Source: Alphaproteobacteria bacterium
Lineage (GTDB): Bacteria; Pseudomonadota; Alphaproteobacteria; Micropepsales; Micropepsaceae
DNA length: 64,000 nt
Assembly: GCA_021325375.1 (NCBI GenBank)
Contig: JAJPHG010000019.1
Span: forward strand, 1 to 64,000
Direction: 5' to 3'
Positions 37,548 to 47,560 of the stretch are shown piece by piece (the stretch's first letter is position 1; every line of letters begins with the position of its first letter). A program made the translations under genes and the position numbers. The notes below the pieces were generated by a model, which did not search any database, was not told where the DNA came from, and saw only the letters and a program-made list of their open reading frames with translations.

Positions 37548-40403
37548 ATGTTGGGGATGTATCGGAAGGGGTTGGCCGCGGCGCTGCTCTTGCTCGCGAG
37601 CTCGTCCGCCATGAGGGCCGACGACCGCGGCGCCTGGCGGCAGACCGACGACGGCGTGATCGTCAATCCATCGCGGGGCGCCGCGCGCGCGGTACGGCTG
37701 CTTGTCGCGAGCGACCGCGTCATTCGGGTCACGGCTTCGCCGACGGCCGAGATCGATACGTCGAAGAGCCTGATGGTCGTGGCGGCACCGCAAGCGGCAG
37801 TGAAATTCCATGTGATGCAGAGTGGCGACATCCTGACGCTCAGCGCGCCGCGAGTCTCCACCGACGTCTCGCTCACGAGCGGCGCCGTCAGATTTCGCGA
37901 CGCGAGCGGAAAGGTGGTCCTCGCGGAAGAGAATTCCGGGACCTTCGCGCCGGTGAAAGTAGAGGGGCAGGACTTCTATGCGATCCGCCAGGAGTTCAAT
38001 CGCGGCACGGACGAGGGCTTCTACGGCCTCGGCCAGCACGAGAACGGCCAGTACAATTACAACGGCGAGGACGTCGACCTCGCGCAGCACAACATGGACA
38101 TCGCCGTGCCCTTCGTGGTGTCCAGCCGCAACTACGGCGTCCTGTGGGACAACGACGCGATCACGCGCTTCGGCGATCCGCGCGAATACCGTCCGATCTC
38201 GCAGGAACTGAAGGTCACCGACGCCGATGGCAAGCCCGGCGGCCTGACCGCGCGTTACGCGGTCGACGGACAGGTGAAGGTCGCGCGCGACGAGAGCGAC
38301 GTGAACTATCAATACATCAAGGATCTTGCGAACTGGCCCGTGTCACTGATCGACCTGACCGGCAACAGCCCCCAGATCGCGAAAAACCAGACCGTCACCT
38401 GGGAGGGCAAGCTCGAGACCGGGAAAACCGGCGTCCACAAATTCCGACTCTATGTCAGCTCCTATGTGAAGCTCTATGTTAACGGCAAGCTCGTCATCGA
38501 TGCATGGCGTCAGAACTGGAACCCCTGGTACCGCAATTTCGACGTCGCGATGACGGCGGGCGTGCCGGTCTCTGTCCGCATCGAGTGGATCCCGAACGAC
38601 GGCTATATCCGCCTGCTGCACGCCGATCCGCTGCCTTCTGACGAACGTCACGAGCTGTCGTTGTCGTCGGAGGTGGCCAAGACCATCGACTACTATTTCA
38701 TCGCCGGCCGGGACTACGACGATGTGATCTCCGGCTATCGCGGCCTTACCGGCAAGGCCGCGATGCTGCCGCGCTGGGCCTATGGCTTCTGGCAGAGCCG
38801 CGACCACTACGAGACCCAGGACCAGCTTCTCGACACCGTGCGCGAATACCGCAGGCAGCACCTGCCGCTGGACGTGATCGTGCAGGACTGGCGCTATTGG
38901 GCCGATCCCGCCTGGGGCTCGCACGAATTCGAGGCCTCGCGCTACCCCGATCCCGCGGCGATGGTGAAGGACGTGCACGATATGCACGCCCATATCATGA
39001 TCTCGGTGTGGCCGAAATTCTATCCGACCACGGACAATTACAAGGAGCTGGATGCTGTCGGCGGCGTCTATCACGGCAATATCGACGCGGGCGCGAAGGA
39101 TTGGGTGGGTCCGGGCTACCTCTCGACCTACTACGATCCCTACAACGCCAAGGCGGCCGATATCTATTGGCGCCAGATCCAGGACAAGCTGGGCCAGCTC
39201 GGCTTCGACGCCTGGTGGCTGGACAATGACGAGCCGGACATCCGCTCGAATTTGAGCATCCCCGAACGCGAGGCGATCATGGGGCCGACTGCGATCGGGT
39301 CTGGCGCGGAATATTTCAACACCTTCCCGCTGGTGCACGTTGCGGGCGTCTATGATCATTGGCACGCGCTGCATCCCGACACGCGCACGCTGCTCTTCAC
39401 GCGTTCGGGTTATGCCGGCATCCAACGCTATTCCGCGGCCTTGTGGAGCGGCGATCTTCCGGCGCGCTGGCAGGACCTGCGAAACCAGGTGGCGGCCGGG
39501 CTCGGGCTCTCGATGGCGGGCGTGCCCAACTGGACCTTCGACATCGGTGGCTATGTCGTCGAGGACCGCTATCTCCATCCAGGCGAGGCCGATCTCGCGG
39601 AGTGGCGCGAAATCTATACGCGCTGGTTCCAGTTCGGTGCCTTCGTGCCGGTCTTCCGCAGCCACGGGCAGGGGCAATTGCGGGAGATCTACAACGTCGC
39701 GCCGCCGGGCAGCGAGGTCTACGAAACGCTCGCCCGATACGACCGCCTGCGTTACCGCCTGATGCCTTATATCTATACGCTGGCGGGCGAGACCTATCGC
39801 GACGACTACACGATGATGCGTGGTCTGGTCATGGACTTCCCGTCCGACCCCAACGTTTCGAATTTGGCCGACGAGTACATGTTCGGTCCGGCATTCCTTG
39901 TCGCGCCCGTCGGCGAATACAAGGCGCGGTCGCGCGAGGTCTATCTGCCCGCGAACGCGCGATGGTACGATTTCCACACGGGCAGGCGCTTCGACGGCGG
40001 GCAGAAGGTCATGGCCGATGCGCCGCTCTCGCGCATGCCGCTGTTCGTCAAGGCCGGATCGATCGTGCCCGTGGGACCGGCCGTCGAATACACAAGCGAG
40101 AAGCCCGCGGCGCCGGTCACGCTGTTCGTCTACACCGGCGCGAATGGACGGTTCGAGCTCTACAGCGACGACGGCGAGAGCTACGCCTATCAGAAAGGCG
40201 GCTTCGCGCGCATTCCCATCGCCTATGACGACGCCCATCGCCGGCTTACGATCGGCGCGCGGCGGGGAAGCTTCAAGGGCATGGTCAAGAACCGTGTTTT
40301 CAATATCCGTTGGATCTCCGGGCCCGGAACGGCCGATCTCGACGCCAAGCCGGACAAACGCGTCGCCTATTCCGGAGCGGCGATCGTCGTAAAGCGGCCG
40401 TGA
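37548..40403 (+). CDS. GH31 alpha-xylosidase with PA14-like insertion
   Basis: GFYGLGQHENGQYNYNGE, WLDNDEPDI, FGAFVPVFRSHG; insertion KLETGKTGVHKFRLYVSSYVKLYVNGKLVIDAWRQNWNPW resembles PA14. Confidence 0.93.
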   Translation: MLGMYRKGLAAALLLLASSSAMRADDRGAWRQTDDGVIVNPSRGAARAVRLLVASDRVIRVTASPTAEIDTSKSLMVVAAPQAAVKFHVMQSGDILTLSAPRVSTDVSLTSGAVRFRDASGKVVLAEENSGTFAPVKVEGQDFYAIRQEFNRGTDEGFYGLGQHENGQYNYNGEDVDLAQHNMDIAVPFVVSSRNYGVLWDNDAITRFGDPREYRPISQELKVTDADGKPGGLTARYAVDGQVKVARDESDVNYQYIKDLANWPVSLIDLTGNSPQIAKNQTVTWEGKLETGKTGVHKFRLYVSSYVKLYVNGKLVIDAWRQNWNPWYRNFDVAMTAGVPVSVRIEWIPNDGYIRLLHADPLPSDERHELSLSSEVAKTIDYYFIAGRDYDDVISGYRGLTGKAAMLPRWAYGFWQSRDHYETQDQLLDTVREYRRQHLPLDVIVQDWRYWADPAWGSHEFEASRYPDPAAMVKDVHDMHAHIMISVWPKFYPTTDNYKELDAVGGVYHGNIDAGAKDWVGPGYLSTYYDPYNAKAADIYWRQIQDKLGQLGFDAWWLDNDEPDIRSNLSIPEREAIMGPTAIGSGAEYFNTFPLVHVAGVYDHWHALHPDTRTLLFTRSGYAGIQRYSAALWSGDLPARWQDLRNQVAAGLGLSMAGVPNWTFDIGGYVVEDRYLHPGEADLAEWREIYTRWFQFGAFVPVFRSHGQGQLREIYNVAPPGSEVYETLARYDRLRYRLMPYIYTLAGETYRDDYTMMRGLVMDFPSDPNVSNLADEYMFGPAFLVAPVGEYKARSREVYLPANARWYDFHTGRRFDGGQKVMADAPLSRMPLFVKAGSIVPVGPAVEYTSEKPAAPVTLFVYTGANGRFELYSDDGESYAYQKGGFARIPIAYDDAHRRLTIGARRGSFKGMVKNRVFNIRWISGPGTADLDAKPDKRVAYSGAAIVVKRP

Positions 40404-41668
40404 GCGCTCGAGAAGAGCCCACGGCGACTCCGCCGTCGCGCACGGCGCTGACGGCGTTCGTCCTCATCGTGAGCCTGTTCGCGTTCTGGGGACTGGCGAA
40501 CGGCTTCAACGGCATCCTGGTCAAGCAGTTCCGCAAGGCCTTCACGCTCGACTACGGCGAGGCGATCCTCGTCGATACCGCATTCTATATCGCCTATTTC
40601 GTGTTCGCGATTCCCGCGGGCCTCTTCATCCGGCGGTTCGGCTACAAGTCCGCGGTGGTCTTCGGCCTCTTGCTCTACGCAGCGGGGGCGCTGCTGTTCT
40701 ACCCCGCGGCCGCCTTGCGCGAGTACTACGTGTTCCTCGGCGCACTGTTCGTGATCGCGAGCGGGCTGGCATTCCTGGAGACGTCCGCCAATCCGCTGGT
40801 GACCCTTCTAGGGCCGCCGGAGACCGCGGCGCGGCGGCTGAACTTCGCGCAGTCCTTCAACGCTTTCGGCCCGATCAGCGCGGTGCTCATCGGCCGCAGC
40901 TTCATCCTGTCCAACAGGGAGTTCACGCCCGCCCAGCTCGCGGCGATGCCCGCCGCGGACGCCACGCGCTACTATGCCGGCGAAGCCCATGCCGTGCAGC
41001 TTCCCTATCTCGTGCTCGGCATCGTCGTGCTCTTGTGGGCGCTGTTCGTCGCCTGCGTGAGTTTTCCGCCCATCGCGACGAATGTCGAGCCGCAGCAGAA
41101 CGCACCGCCGGCCTCGCTTCTCCTGCGCAAGCCGCATTTCCTGTTCGGCGTCGTGGCGCAATTCTTCTACGTCGGCGCGCAGGCGGGAACATGGGGGCTC
41201 ATCATCCCTTATGCGCAGCACGCGATCCCGGGCATGGCGGAGCGTTCGGCGGCCTATTGTCTGCTGGCGTCCTTCGTCGCGTTTGCGGTGGGTCGGTTCG
41301 CGGGCACCGCGCTGATGGGCCGGATCGATGCGAACCGGCTGATGACGTTGGCCGCGCTAGCCAATTTGGCGCTGACGCTGGTCGCCGCGCTGGCCGGCGG
41401 CTGGATCGGGCTCTGCGCGCTGGCGGCAACGAGCTTCTTCATGTCGATCATGTTCCCGACTATCTTCGCGTCGGCGATCCGCGGCTTGGGGGCGCTGACC
41501 AAGATCGCATCCTCGTTTCTCATCATGTCGATCATCGGCGGCGCGCTGCTGCCGCTTGCGATGGGACAGATTGCCGACCGAAGCGCGCTTCCCTATGCGA
41601 TGCTGGTGCCGACGCTCTGCTACGCAGTCATTTTCGCGTTCGCGCGAGGCTCGCGCGGTCATGCGTGA
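40400..41668 (+). CDS. FucP-like MFS L-fucose permease
   Basis: SLFAFWGLANGFNGILVKQFRKAF, FLGALFVIASGLAFLETSANPLVTLLGPPETAARRLNFAQSFNAFGP. GTG start overlapping GH31 stop. Confidence 0.92.
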   Translation: MSAREEPTATPPSRTALTAFVLIVSLFAFWGLANGFNGILVKQFRKAFTLDYGEAILVDTAFYIAYFVFAIPAGLFIRRFGYKSAVVFGLLLYAAGALLFYPAAALREYYVFLGALFVIASGLAFLETSANPLVTLLGPPETAARRLNFAQSFNAFGPISAVLIGRSFILSNREFTPAQLAAMPAADATRYYAGEAHAVQLPYLVLGIVVLLWALFVACVSFPPIATNVEPQQNAPPASLLLRKPHFLFGVVAQFFYVGAQAGTWGLIIPYAQHAIPGMAERSAAYCLLASFVAFAVGRFAGTALMGRIDANRLMTLAALANLALTLVAALAGGWIGLCALAATSFFMSIMFPTIFASAIRGLGALTKIASSFLIMSIIGGALLPLAMGQIADRSALPYAMLVPTLCYAVIFAFARGSRGHA

Positions 41669-42671
41669 GCCGCTTCCCGTCCATGGGTTTGGCGGTGCCG
41701 CCATCGGCAACCTCTACCGCGCGGTCGCCAACGAAGAGGCCATCGCCGCGGTCCACGCAGCGCTCGACGGCGGTTTCGGCCTGATCGATACCGCGCCCTA
41801 TTACGGCCACGGCCTGAGCGAGATGCGGATCGGCGCGGCGCTTGCCGCGTGGCAGGGCGGGCGTCCCGTGATTTCAACGAAAGTCGGCCGCGTGCTCGAG
41901 CCGGCGGAACCCGGCGACGCCGGCGATTTCGGCTTCGTCGAGCCGCTGCCCCTGCGGCCGCGCTTCGACTATTCGCGCGACGGCATAAGACGCAGCCTGC
42001 ACGACAGCCTCGCGCGACTGGGCGTGCAAAAGCTCGACATCGCCTTGATTCACGACATTGGTGCGCTCACGCACGGCGCGTCGGCGGACGTGATCCTGCG
42101 CCAGGTCCTGGGTGAGGCGCTTCCCGCGCTGCGGGACGCCCGCGCGGAGGGGCTGGTCGACCGCATCGGCATCGGCGTGAATGAATGGGAGGTATGCCTG
42201 GAAGTGCTTGCGCATGCCGATATCGACGTCATCCTCCTGGCCGGGCGCTATACGCTGTTCGAGCAGCCGGTCCTGCGGTCGCCTCTGTTCGACGTCTGCC
42301 TGGCGCGGGGGATTCGCGTCATGGCCGCCGGGGTCTTCAATTCGGGCCTTCTAGCGTCGCGGCCGTCTCATACGAGCACTTACGACTACAAGCCCGCGTC
42401 CGACGAAGCAGTCGCGCGCGCCGGGATGCTGTGGGGCATCTGCGCGCGGCATGGCGTGGCGCCACAGGCAGCGGCATTGCAGTTCCCGGCAGCCCATCCT
42501 GCCGTCTCGACCGTGCTGGTGGGCGCTCGCAGTCCGGTGGAAATCGCCGAAATATTGGCGTGGCGCGGCATGAACATCCCGGCGGAGCTTTGGCGGGAAT
42601 TGAAACAGGCGGGCCTCATCGCCGACAATGCGCCCGTTCCCGATCTTCAGGAGAAGCAGCGTTGCGTTTGA
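41661..42671 (+). CDS. Aldo/keto reductase, L-fucose dehydrogenase-like
   Basis: VHGFGGAAIGNLYRAV, GGFGLIDTAPYYGHGLSEMRIGAAL, GVNEWEVCLE. Confidence 0.88.
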   Translation: MREPLPVHGFGGAAIGNLYRAVANEEAIAAVHAALDGGFGLIDTAPYYGHGLSEMRIGAALAAWQGGRPVISTKVGRVLEPAEPGDAGDFGFVEPLPLRPRFDYSRDGIRRSLHDSLARLGVQKLDIALIHDIGALTHGASADVILRQVLGEALPALRDARAEGLVDRIGIGVNEWEVCLEVLAHADIDVILLAGRYTLFEQPVLRSPLFDVCLARGIRVMAAGVFNSGLLASRPSHTSTYDYKPASDEAVARAGMLWGICARHGVAPQAAALQFPAAHPAVSTVLVGARSPVEIAEILAWRGMNIPAELWRELKQAGLIADNAPVPDLQEKQRCV

Positions 42672-43390
42672 AGGACAAGATCGCCGTCGTGACGGCGGCG
42701 GGCGCGGGCATCGGCCGCGCCACGGCTTTGGCGTTCGCGCGTGAGGGTGCGCAAGTCTGGGCCGCCGATATCGATGCAGCCGCGCTGCGGTCGCTGGAGC
42801 CGCATGTCCGGACCATCCCACTCGACGTCCGGGATGAGGGCCAGATCGCGGGGGCTTTCGCAAAGATCGGCCGCCTCGACGTCCTTTTCAACTGCGCGGG
42901 AATGGTCCCGGGTGGAACGGTGCTCGACGGCGAACTGGGGATTTATGGCACGGCTTGGGACCTGAACCTGATGTCGATGGTGCGGACCATCCGTCATGCC
43001 TTGCCGGCGATGCTCGAGGCGAAGTCCGGCTCCATCATCAACATGTCGTCCATCGCCTCGAGCGTGAAGGGCGTTCAGAACCGCTGTGCCTACAGCGTCA
43101 CCAAGGCGGCGGTGATCGGGCTGACGAAATCGGTTGCGGCCGATTTCGTGACCGGTGGCGTGCGCTGCAATGCTCTTTGCCCGGGAACCGTCGATACGCC
43201 TTCCCTGCGCGAGCGGATCGCGGCGTCGCCGGAGCCCGAGGCCGCGATGCAGGCCTTCATCGCGCGCCAACCGATGGGGCGCCTGGGAACGGCGGAGGAG
43301 ATCGCGGCGGCGGCAGTCTATCTCGCGAGCGACGAGACGAAGTTTCTGACCGGCCAATGCCTCGTCATCGACGGCGGTTGGACGGCGTGA
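42662..43390 (+). CDS. SDR oxidoreductase, 2-keto-3-deoxy-L-fuconate dehydrogenase-like
   Basis: LKDKIAVVTAAGAGIGRATALAFAREGAQVWAADID, CAYSVTKAAVIGLTKSVAADF; TTG start overlapping the AKR gene. Confidence 0.87.
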   Translation: MRLKDKIAVVTAAGAGIGRATALAFAREGAQVWAADIDAAALRSLEPHVRTIPLDVRDEGQIAGAFAKIGRLDVLFNCAGMVPGGTVLDGELGIYGTAWDLNLMSMVRTIRHALPAMLEAKSGSIINMSSIASSVKGVQNRCAYSVTKAAVIGLTKSVAADFVTGGVRCNALCPGTVDTPSLRERIAASPEPEAAMQAFIARQPMGRLGTAEEIAAAAVYLASDETKFLTGQCLVIDGGWTA

Positions 43391-43492
43391 GCGTGTCCGG
43401 CCTTTAGTCTCCGCACCGCGCGAGGGAGACTCGAAACAGGGAAATTTCGCCGGCTTTATCCCTGCTGATGCAGGAGATCGCCGTGAAGTTCC

Positions 43493-44578
43493 TCATCGGT
43501 CGGCGAGGGCTGAAGCGGTTGCGGCCTCCTGAAAGGAAACCAGCTTCTGTCTCGATTCATCCCACAGTGCCAGACGAATACCGCGTAGACTTTCGCCGAG
43601 CGTCACGCGGCCGACCGTTTGCAGTTGGGGGTGATCGCGCAGCGCCTCGCGCAGCCGGTAAAAGGGGATGCGGCTCGACAGGTGATGGATGTGATGAATG
43701 CCGATGTTGGCGGTGAACCACCTGAACAGGGCTGGCAAGTCGTAGTGCGAGCTTCCCAGGAGTGCCCCTTCCGGCAACGACCAGTCAGGGTCGCGCGACC
43801 AGACCACAGCCTCAAACTGATGCTGGACGTAGAACAGCCATACACCGATCGATGCGGCGAGCAGCATCACCGGCAGATACACGGCAAGGAACGGCCCGGC
43901 GCCGATGAACCAGATGCAGACCGCTGCGATCACGGTTATTCCGAGGTTCGTGGCGGTTACGTTCACCCAAGGCCGCCAGCCCTGGCGCATCTGTTCGAAC
44001 GGCAGACGGTGCTGGAGGAGGAACAGATAAGCGGGCCCGATCCCGAACATCACAACAGGGTGGCGATAAGCGCGATAGGCGAACCGGCCCCAGGGCGAGC
44101 GCGACAGATACTCGCTCAAAGTGAGGGTGAGAATATCCCCAATGCCGCGCCGGTCGAGATTGGCCGAAGTCGCATGATGAAGTGCGTGATTGCGCTTCCA
44201 GTAATCGTAAGGCGTCAAGGTCAGAACGCCGATCACGCGGCCGATCAAGTCGTTCGCGAAGCGCCGGCCGAAAAAGGCGCCGTGGCCGCAATCGTGCTGG
44301 ATCATGAACAGCCGGACAAGAAACCCCGCTGTCGGGATCGCGAGCAGAAGCGTAAGCCAGTAACCCACGCCAAGAGAGAGCCACATCAGGCCCCAACCCA
44401 GCGACAGGGAGCAGCCCGTTACGCTGAGCTCGAATACGGCGCGCGGCCAGCTTGGGTCGCGGTATCGAACGAGCGCTTGGATGAGAGACCCGCAGAGGGG
44501 AGTTGGGTTCGTGCCCGGATCGTTGCCGCTGGCTCCGGGCACGGCCCGAGATTCTCTTTTGGCTGTTGACCTCGGCAT
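43493..44578 (-). CDS. Fatty acid desaturase
   Basis: HDCGHGAFF, HALHHATSANLDRRG and IHHIHHLSSRIPFYRL histidine boxes. Confidence 0.93.
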   Translation of the reverse strand: MPRSTAKRESRAVPGASGNDPGTNPTPLCGSLIQALVRYRDPSWPRAVFELSVTGCSLSLGWGLMWLSLGVGYWLTLLLAIPTAGFLVRLFMIQHDCGHGAFFGRRFANDLIGRVIGVLTLTPYDYWKRNHALHHATSANLDRRGIGDILTLTLSEYLSRSPWGRFAYRAYRHPVVMFGIGPAYLFLLQHRLPFEQMRQGWRPWVNVTATNLGITVIAAVCIWFIGAGPFLAVYLPVMLLAASIGVWLFYVQHQFEAVVWSRDPDWSLPEGALLGSSHYDLPALFRWFTANIGIHHIHHLSSRIPFYRLREALRDHPQLQTVGRVTLGESLRGIRLALWDESRQKLVSFQEAATASALADR

Positions 44579-44610
44579 AGCCGCCTCCTGCAGACGCTAT
44601 GAGCTGGGCA

Positions 44611-44644
44611 GGAGGCGCGAAGAATTCTTGTCCTCGACGCCTCC
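44611..44644 (-). other. Hairpin downstream of the cold-shock gene (possible terminator or attenuator; no U-tract)
   Basis: GGAGGCG(CGA)...(TCGA)CGCCTCC inverted repeat between cspA-like stop and desaturase start. Confidence 0.35.
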
Positions 44645-44662
44645 ACCCAAAGCAGGCGAGTC

Positions 44663-44866
44663 TTACGCCGCTTGCAGATTGACGGCTTTTGAACCTTTGG
44701 CATCTGGCTGAATGTCAAAGGTCACGCGTTGACCTTCTCCCAGGCTGCTCAGGCCCGCCATCTCAACGGCCGTCGCATGGACGAACACGTCCTTGCCGCC
44801 GCCCTCGGGCGTGATGAAGCCGAAGCCCTTTGATGAATTGAAAAACTTCACTGTTCCGATCGTCAT
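44663..44866 (-). CDS. CspA-family cold-shock protein
   Basis: [35 protein letters not shown]1/RNP2 motifs. Confidence 0.96.
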   Translation of the reverse strand: MTIGTVKFFNSSKGFGFITPEGGGKDVFVHATAVEMAGLSSLGEGQRVTFDIQPDAKGSKAVNLQAA

Positions 44867-45526
44867 GATTGCACCTGGTTAATCGGGTTTCGCCCAAGCA
44901 AAGGCCCGGCGCCGCCAGCGGGGACAATCAGATTTGAAAGTTCGGCTGTCTCGGCCAGGCGCGCTTGTGTGCGAGTGGGGAGTACAACAGTGCGCTTCAA
45001 CTGACAGAACGCCGCGACTAGCTCTATATGGGCGCTTGCGCCGTCCAATACAAGGCTGGGGATCGGCCAGGCCCGGCTCACCTCAATCAAATTGCGGAAA
45101 GACCCGGCATGTAGCCATCCTTGATTTGCGATCCACTGTCGAGCGCTGAGCTTCGGCGTTGCGGCGGCCGGACCGATGCCGTGTTCTTCACTCCCGAGGC
45201 GGTGGGTTCAAATCCCGGTGAGATGATCCCAGACCTGCATGAGGCGGATCTCTTTCCCGCGGGTTTACCATTTCGTCAACATCGTCTTCCGTCAGGCTGA
45301 ACCGCGCCGACGGTGCGGATGGGCTATGGCAGAAGAGCATCGATCTCGGCTGACGGGCCGGGCACGGCCATGGTTGAGATTACGTCCGTGAAATGCGCGC
45401 GAAGCCAAGCACGGAATATGTTCGCCGGATTGCGGAATTATGCCTGATGTAGCATATTCCCCCGGAATTCGATCGATCGCGGGTTTCGTGGCGGCTGCCG
45501 CAGTGGGACATTCGGGAATCCGGCGC

Positions 45527-45874
45527 ATGGGCTTGGCGCGGCGTCTCGTCGTGCTTGTCGTGGCTTTCACCCTGGCGCTGCAATGCTATATCGCCCAAAC
45601 GCATATCCACAGCCTGCCTCAGGGCCTCGACGGTGCCGTCAAAGCCGCGACTGAACAGTCGCCGGCACCCGCAAAGACACCCATCGATCATGGTCCGATG
45701 GAATGCCCGCTTTGCCAGGCCGTCATGCATGCCGGTGCGGTCGTCGTATCGGCGACGCCGATTCTCAATCTGCCTCTCGCCTGGGTCAGAACAGTCAGGC
45801 TTACCTTCACGGTGCGGCCGTCGTCCGACGTGACCGCACATGAGTGGCAGAGCCGCGCACCGCCGCGCCTTTAA
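45527..45874 (+). CDS. DUF2946-like small exported protein
   Basis: Hydrophobic N-terminus, QTHIHS, and MECPLCQAVMHAG Cys/His motif; precedes a CusCBA-like operon. Confidence 0.65.
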   Translation: MGLARRLVVLVVAFTLALQCYIAQTHIHSLPQGLDGAVKAATEQSPAPAKTPIDHGPMECPLCQAVMHAGAVVVSATPILNLPLAWVRTVRLTFTVRPSSDVTAHEWQSRAPPRL

Positions 45875-46027
45875 ACCCCAAAGCTCTTTCGAGTCGCGCT
45901 GGTCACGGTGACGCGCGGCCATTTTTCCAAATATTCGGCACTCGCCCTTGGCGTGGGCCGCTCGGAAAATCCAAGTTCCATGAAAAGCACGAGAATCAGG
46001 CGCGCGAAGCGCCGCACCAAGACCCAT

Positions 46028-47560
46028 ATGAGCGAATTGAGCAAAGAGCGGATTTTGGATTCGCTCGCCGATTCGCCACGATCACGGACAGGGCTGCTCC
46101 TCGCGGCTCTTGCCTGTTTGATGATCGCAGGTTGCGCGGTAGGGCCGGATTTCAAGAAGCCTGCCGCACCGAATGTCAGCAACTATACCCGCGAGCCGCT
46201 CTCGACCACCGTCGCGAGCCCCGATGTCTCCGGTGGCGAGGCCCAGCACTTCGTGGAAGGAGGCGACATTCCTGCGGACTGGTGGACCCTGTTTCACTCC
46301 AAGCCGCTCAACGACCTCATCGAACAGTCGCTCGCGAACAATCACGACCTCAAAGCGGCGCAGGCTGCGTTGTCGGTGGCGAGGGAAGCCGCCCTGGCGC
46401 AGCGAGGGGCCTACTATCCCAGCGTCACCGCGGGCTTTTCCGCCAGCCGGCAGCAGCAGCCGGGATCGCTCGCCCCCGTGCCCATCAACAACTCCTTCCA
46501 ATACGACCTGTTCACGCCGCAGGTCAGCGTTTCGTATACGCCCGACATCTTCGGCCTGAACCGGCGAACCGTGGAGTCTTTGGACGCGCAGGAACAGTCG
46601 GTTCGCTTCCAGATGATCGCAGCGCATATCACGTTGAGCACCAATGTGGCGGCTGCCGCGATCCAGGAAGCGTCGTTGGAAGCGCAAGTCGACGCGACGC
46701 GCGAGCTCATCGCCGCCAACACCGACATGGTCCGGATCCTGCGATATCAGCTGGACAAGGGCTACGCCGGCCGGCTCGATCTTGCCGCGCAGCAAGCGCA
46801 ACTCGCGCAAGCCGTCGCCGCGTTGCCGCCGCTCCTCAAGCAATTGGCTCAGCAACACGATCTTCTGGCGGTTCTGGCAGGCCGGTTTCCGAGCCAGGCG
46901 CCTGCCGAAAAATTCGAGCTTTCGAGTTTGAATTTGCCGCAGGATCTTCCGGTAAGCCTTCCGTCCGCGCTCGTGGCGCAGCGTCCGGACGTGCGCCAGG
47001 CCGAAGCCAACATGCACGCGGCCAGTGCCCAGATCGGCATCGCCGTCGCGAACCGGCTGCCGAATATCCAACTGACCGCGAATGCCGGCAGCACGGCGCT
47101 GGCCATCGGCCAGGTGTTCGGGCCGGGCACGGGCTTTTGGAGTCTTGGGGCGGCGCTCGCGGCTCCCGTTTTCGACGGCGGAACGCTGATGCATCAGGAG
47201 CGTGGCGCGCGCGCAGCCTATGTCGAGGCTTCCGAACAATATCGCAGCACCGTGCTGGGCGCCGTCCAGAATGTCGCCGACACGTTGACGGCGCTCGAAC
47301 AGGACGCCGAGGGGCTGAAGGCGGCTGCCGCCGCCGAGGACGCCGCCAGGGTGACGCTGGATTTGTCTCAGCGGCAATATAAGGACGGCTACGCCAGCTA
47401 TCTTTCGCTCCTGAGCGCCGAGCAAGCCTATCAGCAGGCACGCATCAATCTCGTGCTGGCTCAGGCCAATCGTTACGCCGACACCGCGGCGTTGTTTCAG
47501 GCGCTCGGTGGCGGGTGGTGGCATCGCGCGGATCTGACCAATGACAAACATGGCCAATAA
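46028..47560 (+). CDS. RND efflux outer-membrane lipoprotein (NodT/CusC-like)
   Basis: LIAGCAVGPDFKKPAAP lipobox, DWWTLFHSKPLNDLIEQSLANNHDLKAAQAAL, RPDVRQAEANMHAASAQIGIAVANRLPNIQL. Confidence 0.93.
   Translation: MSELSKERILDSLADSPRSRTGLLLAALACLMIAGCAVGPDFKKPAAPNVSNYTREPLSTTVASPDVSGGEAQHFVEGGDIPADWWTLFHSKPLNDLIEQSLANNHDLKAAQAALSVAREAALAQRGAYYPSVTAGFSASRQQQPGSLAPVPINNSFQYDLFTPQVSVSYTPDIFGLNRRTVESLDAQEQSVRFQMIAAHITLSTNVAAAAIQEASLEAQVDATRELIAANTDMVRILRYQLDKGYAGRLDLAAQQAQLAQAVAALPPLLKQLAQQHDLLAVLAGRFPSQAPAEKFELSSLNLPQDLPVSLPSALVAQRPDVRQAEANMHAASAQIGIAVANRLPNIQLTANAGSTALAIGQVFGPGTGFWSLGAALAAPVFDGGTLMHQERGARAAYVEASEQYRSTVLGAVQNVADTLTALEQDAEGLKAAAAAEDAARVTLDLSQRQYKDGYASYLSLLSAEQAYQQARINLVLAQANRYADTAALFQALGGGWWHRADLTNDKHGQ

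Noticed and set aside
35997-38312. 771-aa antisense ORF over GH35/GH31
   Set aside because: Same GC-skew artefact opposite two well-supported glycoside hydrolase genes.
45195-45235. tRNA-like T-arm GGTGGGTTCAAATCCCGG
   Set aside because: Only a weak 4-pair T-stem (one G-U); no matching acceptor, D or anticodon arms found nearby.
45844-47382. 512-aa ORF overlapping the NodT-like gene in another frame
   Set aside because: Arg/Ala-rich alternate-frame artefact; the 46028-47560 frame matches an RND outer-membrane factor.
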